Under the pieces are notes generated by a model, which was given only the letters and a program-made list of their open reading frames with translations, did no database searches and had not been told where the DNA came from. Shown one piece after another: positions 7,120 to 14,302 of a stretch of 19,511 nucleotides of DNA. Source of the stretch: an uncultured Desulfomonile sp. (GTDB taxonomy: Bacteria > Desulfobacterota > Desulfomonilia > Desulfomonilales > Desulfomonilaceae); the NCBI GenBank assembly GCA_937915285.1, contig CALDNG010000486.1:1-19511 (forward strand), in the 5' to 3' direction. Numbering within the stretch: position 1 is the first letter of the stretch; each line of letters begins with the position of its first letter. Made by a program: the position numbers and the translations under genes.

Positions 7120-8571
7120 ATGAGCGCTTCCAAGCCTTACAAATTGAAAAGAATTGATGAAAACAGATGGTTAATCCCAAAAACTGGTAAAATGAAGGCG
7201 CCAGGCCTGATATTTGCCAGTAGCAAGCTACTCCCTGACATAGAAAAGGATTCCAGCCCTGATCAGGTTTTTAATGTGGCGCATCTTCCGGGGATAGTTG
7301 GTCATGCTATAGCCTTGCCAGACATGCACTGGGGTTACGGTTTTCCCATTGGAGGTGTGGCGGCTTTTGACATGGAAGAAGGCATAGTCTCACCAGGGGG
7401 AGTAGGCTATGACATAAATTGCGGGGTTAGGCTGGCTACCACTGCGCTCGACAAAGACTTTCTTGAGCCCCATGTGCCTGTTTTGGTCAATTCGCTTTAT
7501 TCGGCGATACCCAGTGGACTCGGATCTCGTGGAGGAATTGTCCTGAAAAGGAAGGATATGAATGATGTATGCATTCAGGGCGCTCAATGGGCTATTGGGC
7601 GCGGCATGGGGGATCAAGCAGATCTGGAAAGAATCGAAGACCATGGGGCAATTCAATGGGCAGAAACAAAGCAGATTAGCGACAGGGCCTATGAAAGGGG
7701 CAAAGATCAGCTTGGAACACTCGGATCAGGAAATCACTTTATTGAGATAGGGTATGTTGACAAAGTCTTTGAAGAATCGGTGGCTCAAGACTGGGGACTC
7801 TTCGAGGGTTATGTCACGCTGATGATTCATAGTGGTTCTCGCGGCTTTGGCTACCAGATCTGCGATGAGTTTCTGGCCAGAATGGTGAAGAACATCTCTT
7901 CTCAAAAGATTGAACTCATGGACAGGCAACTTGCATGCGCTTACCTGAAATCGGATGTGGCCAGGGAGTATCTCGGAGCTATGGCGGCAGCGGCTAATTT
8001 CGCGTTTGCCAATCGTCAGATATTGATGAACCTTGCAAAACTTGCCTGGGAAACTTCACTGAAGCTATCCCCAAAAGAATTGAGCCTAAGACTGCTATAT
8101 GACGTTTCACACAATATCGCCAAGATGGAGCGTCACGAACTGGAAGGCAAATCCCGGATGCTGTGCGTTCATCGCAAGGGGGCTACAAGGGCACTGCCGC
8201 CAGGACATCCCTTGTTGCCGACTTTTTTCAGTCAAACAGGACAACCGGTCTTGATACCCGGGGATATGGGACGCTGTTCTTACGTGATGGCCGGATTGAA
8301 AAGGGACCTGGACCAGACTTTTGCCTCAGCGTGTCATGGAGCAGGCAGGGTGCTTTCAAGGAATGAAGCCCTGAGAAAGACCAAAGGTAGAGCCATAGAG
8401 CGGGAACTTGAGGATAGAAACATCTATTCCAGGGCAGCAGGGAGAAAAACCCTCCGAGAGGAGTGTCCTGAGGCATATAAAAATGTGGATGAGGTGGTTG
8501 AAATAGTCCAGCGGGCAGGGTTGGCCAAAAAAATTGTCAGAATAAAGCCTATGGGAGTGATCAAAGGTTGA
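7120..8571 (+). CDS. rtcB: RNA-splicing ligase RtcB
   Basis: GTP- and Mn-dependent ligase joining 2',3'-cyclic phosphate or 3'-phosphate ends to 5'-OH RNA ends. It repairs cleaved tRNA or rRNA in bacteria. The ATG at 7120 (483 residues, the usual length) is preferred over a TTG at 7093 that overlaps the archease stop; GGGACGG precedes it. Metal and catalytic residues are present: D98 and C101 in GYDINCGVR, H206 in SGNHFIE, H237 in IHSGSRG, H331 in DVSHNIA, and the guanylated histidine H406 in ACHGAGR. PDMHWGYGFPIGGVA is near the N-terminus. No intein interrupts it. It follows archease by 23 nt, most likely as one transcript, and converges on the MFS gene. Confidence 0.98.
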   Translation: MSASKPYKLKRIDENRWLIPKTGKMKAPGLIFASSKLLPDIEKDSSPDQVFNVAHLPGIVGHAIALPDMHWGYGFPIGGVAAFDMEEGIVSPGGVGYDINCGVRLATTALDKDFLEPHVPVLVNSLYSAIPSGLGSRGGIVLKRKDMNDVCIQGAQWAIGRGMGDQADLERIEDHGAIQWAETKQISDRAYERGKDQLGTLGSGNHFIEIGYVDKVFEESVAQDWGLFEGYVTLMIHSGSRGFGYQICDEFLARMVKNISSQKIELMDRQLACAYLKSDVAREYLGAMAAAANFAFANRQILMNLAKLAWETSLKLSPKELSLRLLYDVSHNIAKMERHELEGKSRMLCVHRKGATRALPPGHPLLPTFFSQTGQPVLIPGDMGRCSYVMAGLKRDLDQTFASACHGAGRVLSRNEALRKTKGRAIERELEDRNIYSRAAGRKTLREECPEAYKNVDEVVEIVQRAGLAKKIVRIKPMGVIKG

Positions 8572-8588
8572 GAAACCCGAAGGTTGTT

Positions 8589-8623
8589 TTGTCCAAGCAA
8601 GTTTCTACACACAACTTGGACAA
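8589..8623. terminator. Possible bidirectional stem-loop between rtcB and the MFS gene
   Basis: A perfect 9-bp inverted repeat, TTGTCCAAG (8589-8597) and CTTGGACAA (8615-8623), with a 17-nt loop, lies in the 54-nt gap between convergent genes. A competing inner stem CAAGTT/AACTTG is possible. There is no T-run on either side, so it may protect the 3' ends rather than terminate transcription by itself. Confidence 0.35.
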
Positions 8624-8625
8624 GC

Positions 8626-9879
8626 TTACGACTGGGACTTGAGAGCCTTGCTGTCGGGCACAAAGACGTACATCAGGCTAACCAACCCGAGTAAAGTGAC
8701 CCCGACAATCCATACTGAATTGAATTCCTGGGGTGTCGTCAGGGTTTTGGGTTCAGCCCCAATCACAAATCCCAGGAATTGAGTGATAGTAGCTGCTCCA
8801 AGGATAGTGAAGAGGTTGACAGATGTCATTGCCTGAGAGGTCAGTTCATCCGGAAGAAGCTCCTTGATATGGGCGTAAAGAATGTGCCCTGGCGCAGCCA
8901 TAAGGCCAAATCCGAAAAATGTGGCGGTTACGATCCAGGCGGATGTATCACGAGTCCAAAACATCGCGGAAGCAGTGAGGATCAGGAACCCCAGCATCGT
9001 TGCCAACACCACTTTTTTACGTGATCTCAAAATCTTGTCACTGATGGTCCCCGAAACCGGTAGCCCTACCATGTATCCGATTCCCATGATGAAAATTGCG
9101 TTGCTGGCGGCAATTTCCCCCATCCCGAGTCCATAAATCAGGAAGGGTCCCGCCCAGAGAGCCTGTAGCGATGCAAAATAACCGTATCGGACGAAGTTGC
9201 AAAAACTGATCGACCAGAAACTGTACCTCTTCAGGAGGTAGCCCAGACCGGCAAGTGGGGATTTGTGCAATCGTTCGGACGGTTTGTACCCTGGAGGGAA
9301 GTCCCTGATTGTAAGGACAAACGCTATCACTATGATAGCGTTAACTAAGGCGAAAACCAGAAAACAGGTGCGCCAGCCTATCGACATGTTCAAAATTGCC
9401 AATGGGGTGGCAGCCAACAGATTACCCAATACTCCCACAGAAACCACTGACCCACCCAGGAATGCAAAACGGTCGGCCGGGAACCATACTGCCAGCAAGG
9501 CCAAAATCACCATAAGGTTTCCACCCATGCCGACTCCAAGCAAGGCCCTGCCGACTATTAGAGTTTCGGCATTCTGACCAAGAGAAAAAACGACTGCTCC
9601 CGAAATTGCTGAGACCGCCAGCCAACACATGGTGAAACGCGGCCCCAAACGATCCATAGATAGCCCAATAGGAATTTGACAGGCCGCAAATCCGTAAAAA
9701 AATGCTGCGGACAAATCACCCAACTGGGCGGCGGTCAGGCCAAGATCGGACGAAAGCGAAGGACTTATGACTGCAACTGAAACCCTATAGAACATAGAGA
9801 CTATAAAATTCAGGCTGCCAAATGCCAATATGAACCAGCGCCTCCTGTTGCCCGGCGCCGGATCGGGCAACTTTATCAT
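8626..9879 (-). CDS. MFS transporter, substrate unknown
   Basis: Major facilitator superfamily inner-membrane carrier of 417 residues with about 12 hydrophobic segments. Signature elements include the loop between helices 2 and 3 (GLSMDRLGPR, family G-x-x-x-D-R-x-G-R/P-R), GRALLGVGMGGN in helix 4, and a second-half loop ISDKILRSRKK. The arrangement (SVAVISPSLSSDLGLTAAQLG near the N-terminus) resembles organic-anion or sugar-phosphate type carriers, but the substrate cannot be read from sequence. ATG at 9877-9879 is preferred over a TTG two codons upstream; the ribosome-binding site is weak either way. It stands alone on the minus strand. Confidence 0.93.
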   Translation of the reverse strand: MIKLPDPAPGNRRRWFILAFGSLNFIVSMFYRVSVAVISPSLSSDLGLTAAQLGDLSAAFFYGFAACQIPIGLSMDRLGPRFTMCWLAVSAISGAVVFSLGQNAETLIVGRALLGVGMGGNLMVILALLAVWFPADRFAFLGGSVVSVGVLGNLLAATPLAILNMSIGWRTCFLVFALVNAIIVIAFVLTIRDFPPGYKPSERLHKSPLAGLGYLLKRYSFWSISFCNFVRYGYFASLQALWAGPFLIYGLGMGEIAASNAIFIMGIGYMVGLPVSGTISDKILRSRKKVVLATMLGFLILTASAMFWTRDTSAWIVTATFFGFGLMAAPGHILYAHIKELLPDELTSQAMTSVNLFTILGAATITQFLGFVIGAEPKTLTTPQEFNSVWIVGVTLLGLVSLMYVFVPDSKALKSQS

Positions 9880-10021
9880 TTTCAATAAACCCCGATGTAC
9901 TGCTTCAGTTAAGAGAATGACCTGAACAGTCTTTGCGTCTGAAATACAAACTCATTTCCACGACAATCGCAAGACTAAAGATGATGTAAAGCTTCAACAA
10001 AATACACGGGGGTGCGCAGAC

Positions 10022-10072
10022 TCAAAGAGGCTCCTGTGCAAAGGCTCTCGAATGCGTTTGCTGCCTCTTTGA
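10022..10072. repeat. 10-bp perfect inverted repeat with nested inner stem
   Basis: TCAAAGAGGC (10022-10031) and GCCTCTTTGA (10063-10072) pair perfectly over 10 bp. Within the 31-nt loop, GCAAA (10038-10042) and TTTGC (10057-10061) can form a second stem. No T-run follows on either strand, so it is not a standard terminator. It is the main structure in the 329-nt gap between the MFS gene and the outer-membrane gene. That gap also holds TTGACA at 10086 without a good -10 box. Confidence 0.55.
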
Positions 10073-10214
10073 AACCAAAAAAAGGTTGACAAATTCGCGT
10101 TTTTATATTACGAGACATATATCCCGTATTTCTAGCAAGTTAACGTGTGAGTTGTTTTTTATTCCGGCGAGAGCGATTTTCTCCCGCTGTTTTTAGGATT
10201 AGGAGGATATGGAT

Positions 10215-11180
10215 ATGAGACGAGGGCTAATTTTATTGGTCGGAGTCATGGTTCTGGCCCTGACACCGGCTTTGGTTTGCGCGCAATTTGGTGGAATGCC
10301 TGGAATATCTGGCCTGCCCGGTTTCGGCGGATTCTTTGGGTCCGGATCGGGATGTGGCGCTGGCGCGGCTACTCCTGCAATCGCCCCATCAGTATATTTC
10401 GGATGGATGCCTGAACAGGAAAACAATGTTTCTGCAGGTTTGGATGCCCAAAACCTCGGGGCCTGGAATATTCGGACAGTTAACCTGAAGTATAGAACTG
10501 GTGGTTTTTGGCTGGGCGGTATTGTTCCTGTCCAACTTACTGAAAAGGTCTCATTTTTGGGGTCAGGATGGTATCTGTTCCCAAGCGATTCCAGCGCAGG
10601 TCAAATGTGGGAAAATGGTGAAATCCAACAAGTTGCGTTCAACTATGGCAATGATTGGACCAAGAAAGATATCTGGTGGTTTGTCGATGGAGTTCTTGCT
10701 TATGGAGATTCCAATTTCTCTGTATTGGCCGGTTTGCGTTATGACAAATTCAGCACCAACTATTCTGGTGCCAACATCAACTTTAACAATGGGCAGCAGC
10801 TTGATTTGATCGCTCAATCTATCATTCCTCTATTAGGAGTTCAGGCTGGCTACAAGAGTTCCGCTTCGTCTCTGAACGTTCGAATTGTTGGTATCCCAAC
10901 GAACGCGGGTAACGCTAAGGTTAACTTCACAGTGGCAAATAATAACCGCCTGGAAGCCACAGGAAATTACAATGGTGGACATTTCCTGGAAGTGTTCGCT
11001 GAATACGCAAGACAGATTTTCCAGAACGGTGACGCCGGTGTGTTTCTTAGGTGGAACACAACACGCGTGACTTCGGATGTCAGTGCGACTACTACACAGG
11101 CTCCTACCACGGATGACTATCTACTTAGCTTCAACAGAAATACTTGGACCCTTGGTGGCAAGGTAGGTATTTCTTTCTAA
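10215..11180 (+). CDS. Predicted outer-membrane beta-barrel protein
   Basis: Unrecognised by name but with clear surface-protein character. AGGAGG at 10201-10206 lies 8 nt before the ATG at 10215 and only 2 nt before an ATG at 10209, so the second ATG is chosen (321 residues). Residues 1-23 are a signal peptide (basic MRR, hydrophobic core, cleavage after VCA). Residues 24-55 are rich in glycine and small residues (FGGMPGISGLPGFGGFFGSG), probably a flexible periplasmic or plug segment. The rest alternates polar and hydrophobic residues with many aromatics, and the protein ends in GKVGISF, a terminal phenylalanine as expected for BAM-inserted barrels. It is monocistronic, closed by two terminators. 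Porin or structural role unknown. Confidence 0.82.
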   Translation: MRRGLILLVGVMVLALTPALVCAQFGGMPGISGLPGFGGFFGSGSGCGAGAATPAIAPSVYFGWMPEQENNVSAGLDAQNLGAWNIRTVNLKYRTGGFWLGGIVPVQLTEKVSFLGSGWYLFPSDSSAGQMWENGEIQQVAFNYGNDWTKKDIWWFVDGVLAYGDSNFSVLAGLRYDKFSTNYSGANINFNNGQQLDLIAQSIIPLLGVQAGYKSSASSLNVRIVGIPTNAGNAKVNFTVANNNRLEATGNYNGGHFLEVFAEYARQIFQNGDAGVFLRWNTTRVTSDVSATTTQAPTTDDYLLSFNRNTWTLGGKVGISF

Positions 11181-11206
11181 CTCATATCCATTACTTTTCC
11201 TTCGAG

Positions 11207-11238
11207 AGAGCCCCGGTAATCCAGGGGCTCTTTTATTT
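11207..11238 (+). terminator. Intrinsic terminator 1 after the outer-membrane gene
   Basis: AGAGCCCC (11207-11214) pairs with GGGGCTCT (11224-11231) around a 9-nt loop, followed by TTTATTT. It lies 27 nt after the stop codon. Confidence 0.85.
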
Positions 11239-11241
11239 GGT

Positions 11242-11264
11242 AGCTCCGCATCAGGAGCTTTTTT
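11242..11264 (+). terminator. Intrinsic terminator 2, tandem copy
   Basis: AGCTCC (11242-11247) pairs with GGAGCT (11254-11259) around a 6-nt loop and runs straight into six T residues. Two terminators back to back suggest a strongly transcribed upstream gene that has to be insulated from the next. Confidence 0.8.
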
Positions 11265-11298
11265 AATTCTGGTTTGTGCATCTTCTGGAGCGCCTTGC

Positions 11299-11328
11299 TG
11301 AACAAATTTTCTAAAACGATGGTATAAT
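11299..11328 (+). promoter_or_regulatory. Extended -10 promoter of the DUF3786 gene
   Basis: TGAACA (11299-11304), an 18-nt spacer and a perfect TATAAT (11323-11328), preceded by TG one base upstream (TGGTATAAT, extended -10). It sits between the terminators and the DUF3786 gene, giving a leader of roughly 40 nt. Confidence 0.65.
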
Positions 11329-11373
11329 TCCGGTCCCAACAATGAGTTAGCCAGGCCAATTCAGGAGTAAATC

Positions 11374-12051
11374 ATGTCCGCAGTTGATGAATATTCGGTA
11401 TGGCTTGAGAGATCAGTGACCGGTGTCAATGATGAAGGGATACGGTTTCAGTACGATGAACTGTTGAAGCGCGTCAAGCGCGTTGACCCTCTTACTATTG
11501 CTGAGACAACTGATTCTGAATACAGGGGTGGGGATGGAGGCGCGCCTCGAGTTATCATACCTTTTCTTCAGAGTTGGTTCGTTCTGGATTTGCTTCCTTA
11601 CCGCGTTCGGGCAGAACACCAGGTCTTCGATACGCTTCCAATGAAGGTCCTGGTATTGCAGCATCTTTTGGCGGCCGCTGAAAATGAGGGAACAGCGGTG
11701 AGGGTTATGAACAACTGGATTGACTGCAGGTCTCTGCAACATGGCGCAGTCCTGGGCGCTCATTTTGCCAAAGCCACTACGGAAAATCTTGCAAAATTCT
11801 TCGATATGGAGCCAGATCGGCGTGTAAGCCGTGCGATGCGGTGGGCCGGAAAACCCTTTGAAATGGGTGACACTGGCTTTGTATTCCGTTTTTTTCCGCG
11901 CCTGCCTGTTGCGCTGATCAACTGGCAGGCGGATGATGAATTCCCTTCATACAGTAAGGTTCTGTTCGATGTTTCCGCAAGCAATTATATGCCTACGCAC
12001 GGTTTAACTGCCTTAACAGACTTCCTCATTCACCGATTGGCGGAGGATTGA
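11374..12051 (+). CDS. DUF3786 domain-containing protein
   Basis: A 225-residue soluble protein of unknown function. It matches the pattern of DUF3786 proteins, which occur largely in Desulfobacterota and other anaerobes: a short tyrosine-rich N-terminus, a central LDLLPYRVRAEHQ with a leucine-rich VLVLQHLLA helix, the WIDCRSLQHG segment, a GxPFEMGDTGF turn (about 159-169), and the C-terminal DDEFPSYSKVLFDVSAS and NYMPTHGLT (187-212). Only one cysteine (C118) is present, so an iron-sulfur cluster within this protein alone looks unlikely. AGGAG at 11363-11367 gives a 6-nt spacer to the ATG. It has its own promoter and converges on the TPR gene. Confidence 0.85.
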   Translation: MSAVDEYSVWLERSVTGVNDEGIRFQYDELLKRVKRVDPLTIAETTDSEYRGGDGGAPRVIIPFLQSWFVLDLLPYRVRAEHQVFDTLPMKVLVLQHLLAAAENEGTAVRVMNNWIDCRSLQHGAVLGAHFAKATTENLAKFFDMEPDRRVSRAMRWAGKPFEMGDTGFVFRFFPRLPVALINWQADDEFPSYSKVLFDVSASNYMPTHGLTALTDFLIHRLAED

Positions 12052-12129
12052 GGTTTTATTTAGCCCAAGCTCATTAGCAAAGTTGGCTCATCAGAGTCAA
12101 CGGCCTGGAAGACCAAGGGGCTTCTCCGG

Positions 12130-12714
12130 TCATTGTTGTTTGAGTGATTCCTTGAGTTGCTGAACCCACGGTTTGACCATGACCGAGTGTGGCGAATCAC
12201 CTGCTACTTCCAGAAATTTCTCCCACGCCACTATAGCTTCTTCAGGTTTTTTCAGATCGTCTTTTAGCACAATTCCCATGTTGAACAAGGCCAGTGGGTG
12301 ATCCGGCTTTATTTCGAGGGCTTTCTTGAATGAAGCCACCGAATCTTCGGGCTTTTTCAGACGTCTGTATGCTACCCCCATGTCAGTCATGGCGTCTGTG
12401 TTGTTCGGATCAAGATTCAAGGCCTTCTGATAGGTTGCCACAGCTTTTTCATAATCCCCCAGATCGAAATAGTCGTTAGCTAACTGTACTGTAGCCTCTA
12501 CATTGTCTGGTTGAGCCAATAGCATTTTTTCAAGGCCCGAGATGCGGTTTTTCAGTTCCGTCATCTGATCCGGAGCAGGTGATGGGGCCGACATTTTCGA
12601 CTTCGGGGCTTGAGAACTGGATGAGTCTAGTTTCCAGGCTGAAAAGCCGACACCTGTCAAAAACCCTGCCACAAATATGGCTATCCATGTAATTAAAGAT
12701 CCGGCATTTTTCAC
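12130..12714 (-). CDS. Membrane-anchored TPR protein
   Basis: A 194-residue protein with one N-terminal membrane segment (about residues 7-27, LITWIAIFVAGFLTGVGF), a serine/proline-rich linker (30-50), a short helix, then about three tetratricopeptide repeats (roughly 68-170). Repeat hallmarks are visible: NYFDLGDYEKAVATYQKALNLDPN, then AYRRLKKPEDSVASFKKALEIKPD, then the LKKPEEAIVAWEKFLEVA repeat. TPR superhelices bind protein partners, so this is probably an inner-membrane scaffold facing the periplasm. It resembles the TPR parts of cytochrome c assembly factors (NrfG/CcmI type) but no such gene is nearby. It has its own promoter with a palindrome in the spacer. Confidence 0.88.
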   Translation of the reverse strand: MKNAGSLITWIAIFVAGFLTGVGFSAWKLDSSSSQAPKSKMSAPSPAPDQMTELKNRISGLEKMLLAQPDNVEATVQLANDYFDLGDYEKAVATYQKALNLDPNNTDAMTDMGVAYRRLKKPEDSVASFKKALEIKPDHPLALFNMGIVLKDDLKKPEEAIVAWEKFLEVAGDSPHSVMVKPWVQQLKESLKQQ

Positions 12715-12778
12715 TGCGTCATCTCCGATGGTTACTGTTAGTCGTCTAATGCGTGTTCAGGTCGGGAACATCGGCCGC

Positions 12779-12807
12779 ATTATAAACTATTTTGGAAAAT
12801 AGATTAA
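12779..12807 (-). promoter_or_regulatory. Promoter of the TPR gene with palindrome in the spacer
   Basis: Read on the minus strand, TTAATC (12802-12807), 17 nt, then TATAAT (12779-12784). The spacer carries CTATTTTGGAAAATAG (12787-12802), whose 7-base arms are perfectly complementary around a GG centre. A repressor or activator bound there would sit directly on the polymerase contact region. Confidence 0.45.
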
Positions 12808-12899
12808 CATACATGGATCACCTGGGCATTCTGAAACACAGTGGTTTCGATGGGTCCCTGAAAGTGAAAGATCTGCCTATATTTGGATCAATATACACT

Positions 12900-12929
12900 T
12901 TGACATATCATGTGTCGTGTTAATATACT
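12900..12929 (+). promoter_or_regulatory. Strong sigma70 promoter of the AICAR transformylase gene
   Basis: A perfect TTGACA (12900-12905), an 18-nt spacer and TATACT (12924-12929). Transcription would start near 12936, leaving a leader of about 100 nt before the GTG start, long enough for a regulatory RNA. Confidence 0.65.
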
Positions 12930-12965
12930 GATTTTCAGAACGTATTACCGTGATGGCAAAATAGT

Positions 12966-13016
12966 CTCGCTACCCAGTCCGGGTAGCTAAGTTTACGGAC
13001 CAAACAACAGAGCGAG
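12966..13016 (+). ncRNA. Structured leader RNA, possible pseudoknot
   Basis: Within the leader, GCTACCC (12969-12975) and GGGTAGC (12981-12987) form a perfect 7-bp hairpin with loop AGTCC. Four loop bases, GTCC (12977-12980), are complementary to GGAC at 12997-13000, which would make an H-type pseudoknot. CTCGC (12966-12970) and GCGAG (13012-13016) can close the whole as an outer stem if the hairpin gives up two pairs. The outer stem ends 7 nt before the AGGAGG ribosome-binding site, a good place for translational control. I do not recognise a known riboswitch class; it does not match the ZTP (pfl) consensus as I recall it. Confidence 0.4.
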
Positions 13017-13035
13017 TGGATCAGGAGGGTTTCAG

Positions 13036-14301
13036 GTGGACGATTTCAAGCTAAAGTACAAAACAGTAATGGATGACCACTTTCCGGATGACATGCAAAT
13101 TACCTTCGGATCCCAAACCCTGGTATACCGTAAAAAGACATGGAAGATTCCCGATCGTGATGGAGAACTCATAGAAAAGGGGCTTCGATATGGCGAGAAT
13201 CCTGGTCAGGAGGCCGCCATGTACGAGTTGGTGTCCGGGAATCTGGAACTCGGAGGATGCAAGTTCATAGGACCGCTTAACGGTATGGTTAGCGCATTGA
13301 CGGAAACTGAAATGATCCAGGCTGGGAAACACCCTGGAAAGACTAATCTTACCGATGTGGATAATGCATTGAATATCCTCAAATTCATTATGGATAGGCC
13401 TGCTTGCGCTATAATGAAACACAACAATCCCTCGGGAGTGGCAATGGATTCATCGTTGGCCCGGGCATACCATAGGGCCAACATGGCCGACAGAATTGCC
13501 GCCTTCGGAGGCGCCGCTGTATTCAATAGATCTGTCGATAAAGAAACGGCCGAACTTGTCTCATCGAACTATTTGGAAGTGGTTGCGGCTCCGGATTTTG
13601 AGGAAGGATCCATTAACATTTTGAGGGCTAGAAAGAATCTGCGTATACTTCAGATTCCGCGCATGGATAGCCTCGAAAGCCTCTGCAAAATCAGGTTCGT
13701 TGACTTCAAATCGTTAAACGATGGTGGAATAATAGTTCAGCAGTCTCCGGTCAACATCATCAGGGCCGCAAGTGATCTCATACCAGCCCGTGCCGTTCAT
13801 AATGGCCGCGAGTATTCAATTGAGCGTCCACCTACGCAACATGAATTGGAAGACATGGTTTTTGGTTGGTCTGTTGAGCAGGGAGTGACATCCAATTCAG
13901 TGATCTATGTTAAGGATGGCTGTACAGTTGGTATAGGCACGGGGGAACAGGATAGGGTCGGTGTAGCAGAACTGGCAGTGATAAAGGCAAGGGTAAAATT
14001 ACGGGATCGACTCTGTTTTGAGCGATACGCTAAGCCATTCAACGAGTTGACAGATCCAGCCGTCCGCCTGGCACTGGATAACGAGGTCACTGAAATGAAA
14101 TGCGGGCTTGTCGGATCAATCATGGTTTCAGACGCTTTTTTTCCTTTCAGGGATGGCGTGGACGTGGGAATAGCTATGGGAGTAAGCGGGATCGTTCATC
14201 CTGGTGGGTCCGATCGTGACTATGAATCGATCGAGGCATGTAATGAAGCCACCCCCAAGGTCACCATGATGTTTACGAACCAGAGGGCGTTCAGGCATTA
14301 G
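13036..14301 (+). CDS. purH: Stand-alone AICAR transformylase (PurH C-terminal domain)
   Basis: Transfers a formyl group from 10-formyl-tetrahydrofolate to AICAR to give FAICAR, the penultimate step of purine synthesis. At 421 residues it holds only the transformylase part. The roughly 200-residue MGS-like IMP cyclohydrolase domain found in usual PurH (about 520 residues) is absent, so a separate cyclohydrolase is needed. Signatures are LRYGENPGQEAAMY (50-63; the usual ENPHQ histidine is glycine), the catalytic pair K128-H129 in MKHNNPSG, AFGGAAVFN (156-164), SDAFFPFRDGVD (365-376), HPGGSDRD (388-395) and the terminal RAFRH. GTG start, set by AGGAGG at 13023-13028 with a 7-nt spacer. The SYLF gene follows after one base. 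Confidence 0.94.
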   Translation: MDDFKLKYKTVMDDHFPDDMQITFGSQTLVYRKKTWKIPDRDGELIEKGLRYGENPGQEAAMYELVSGNLELGGCKFIGPLNGMVSALTETEMIQAGKHPGKTNLTDVDNALNILKFIMDRPACAIMKHNNPSGVAMDSSLARAYHRANMADRIAAFGGAAVFNRSVDKETAELVSSNYLEVVAAPDFEEGSINILRARKNLRILQIPRMDSLESLCKIRFVDFKSLNDGGIIVQQSPVNIIRAASDLIPARAVHNGREYSIERPPTQHELEDMVFGWSVEQGVTSNSVIYVKDGCTVGIGTGEQDRVGVAELAVIKARVKLRDRLCFERYAKPFNELTDPAVRLALDNEVTEMKCGLVGSIMVSDAFFPFRDGVDVGIAMGVSGIVHPGGSDRDYESIEACNEATPKVTMMFTNQRAFRH

Positions 14302-14302
14302 A

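Noticed and set aside
10086..10115. TTGACA as the promoter of the outer-membrane gene
   Set aside because: At 16-18 nt spacing there is no acceptable -10 box; TATATT lies only 12 nt away.
12936..13035. ZTP (pfl) riboswitch before the AICAR transformylase gene, expected from the biology
   Set aside because: The conserved pfl sequence blocks, as I remember them, are not present; only the general hairpin/pseudoknot shape remains.
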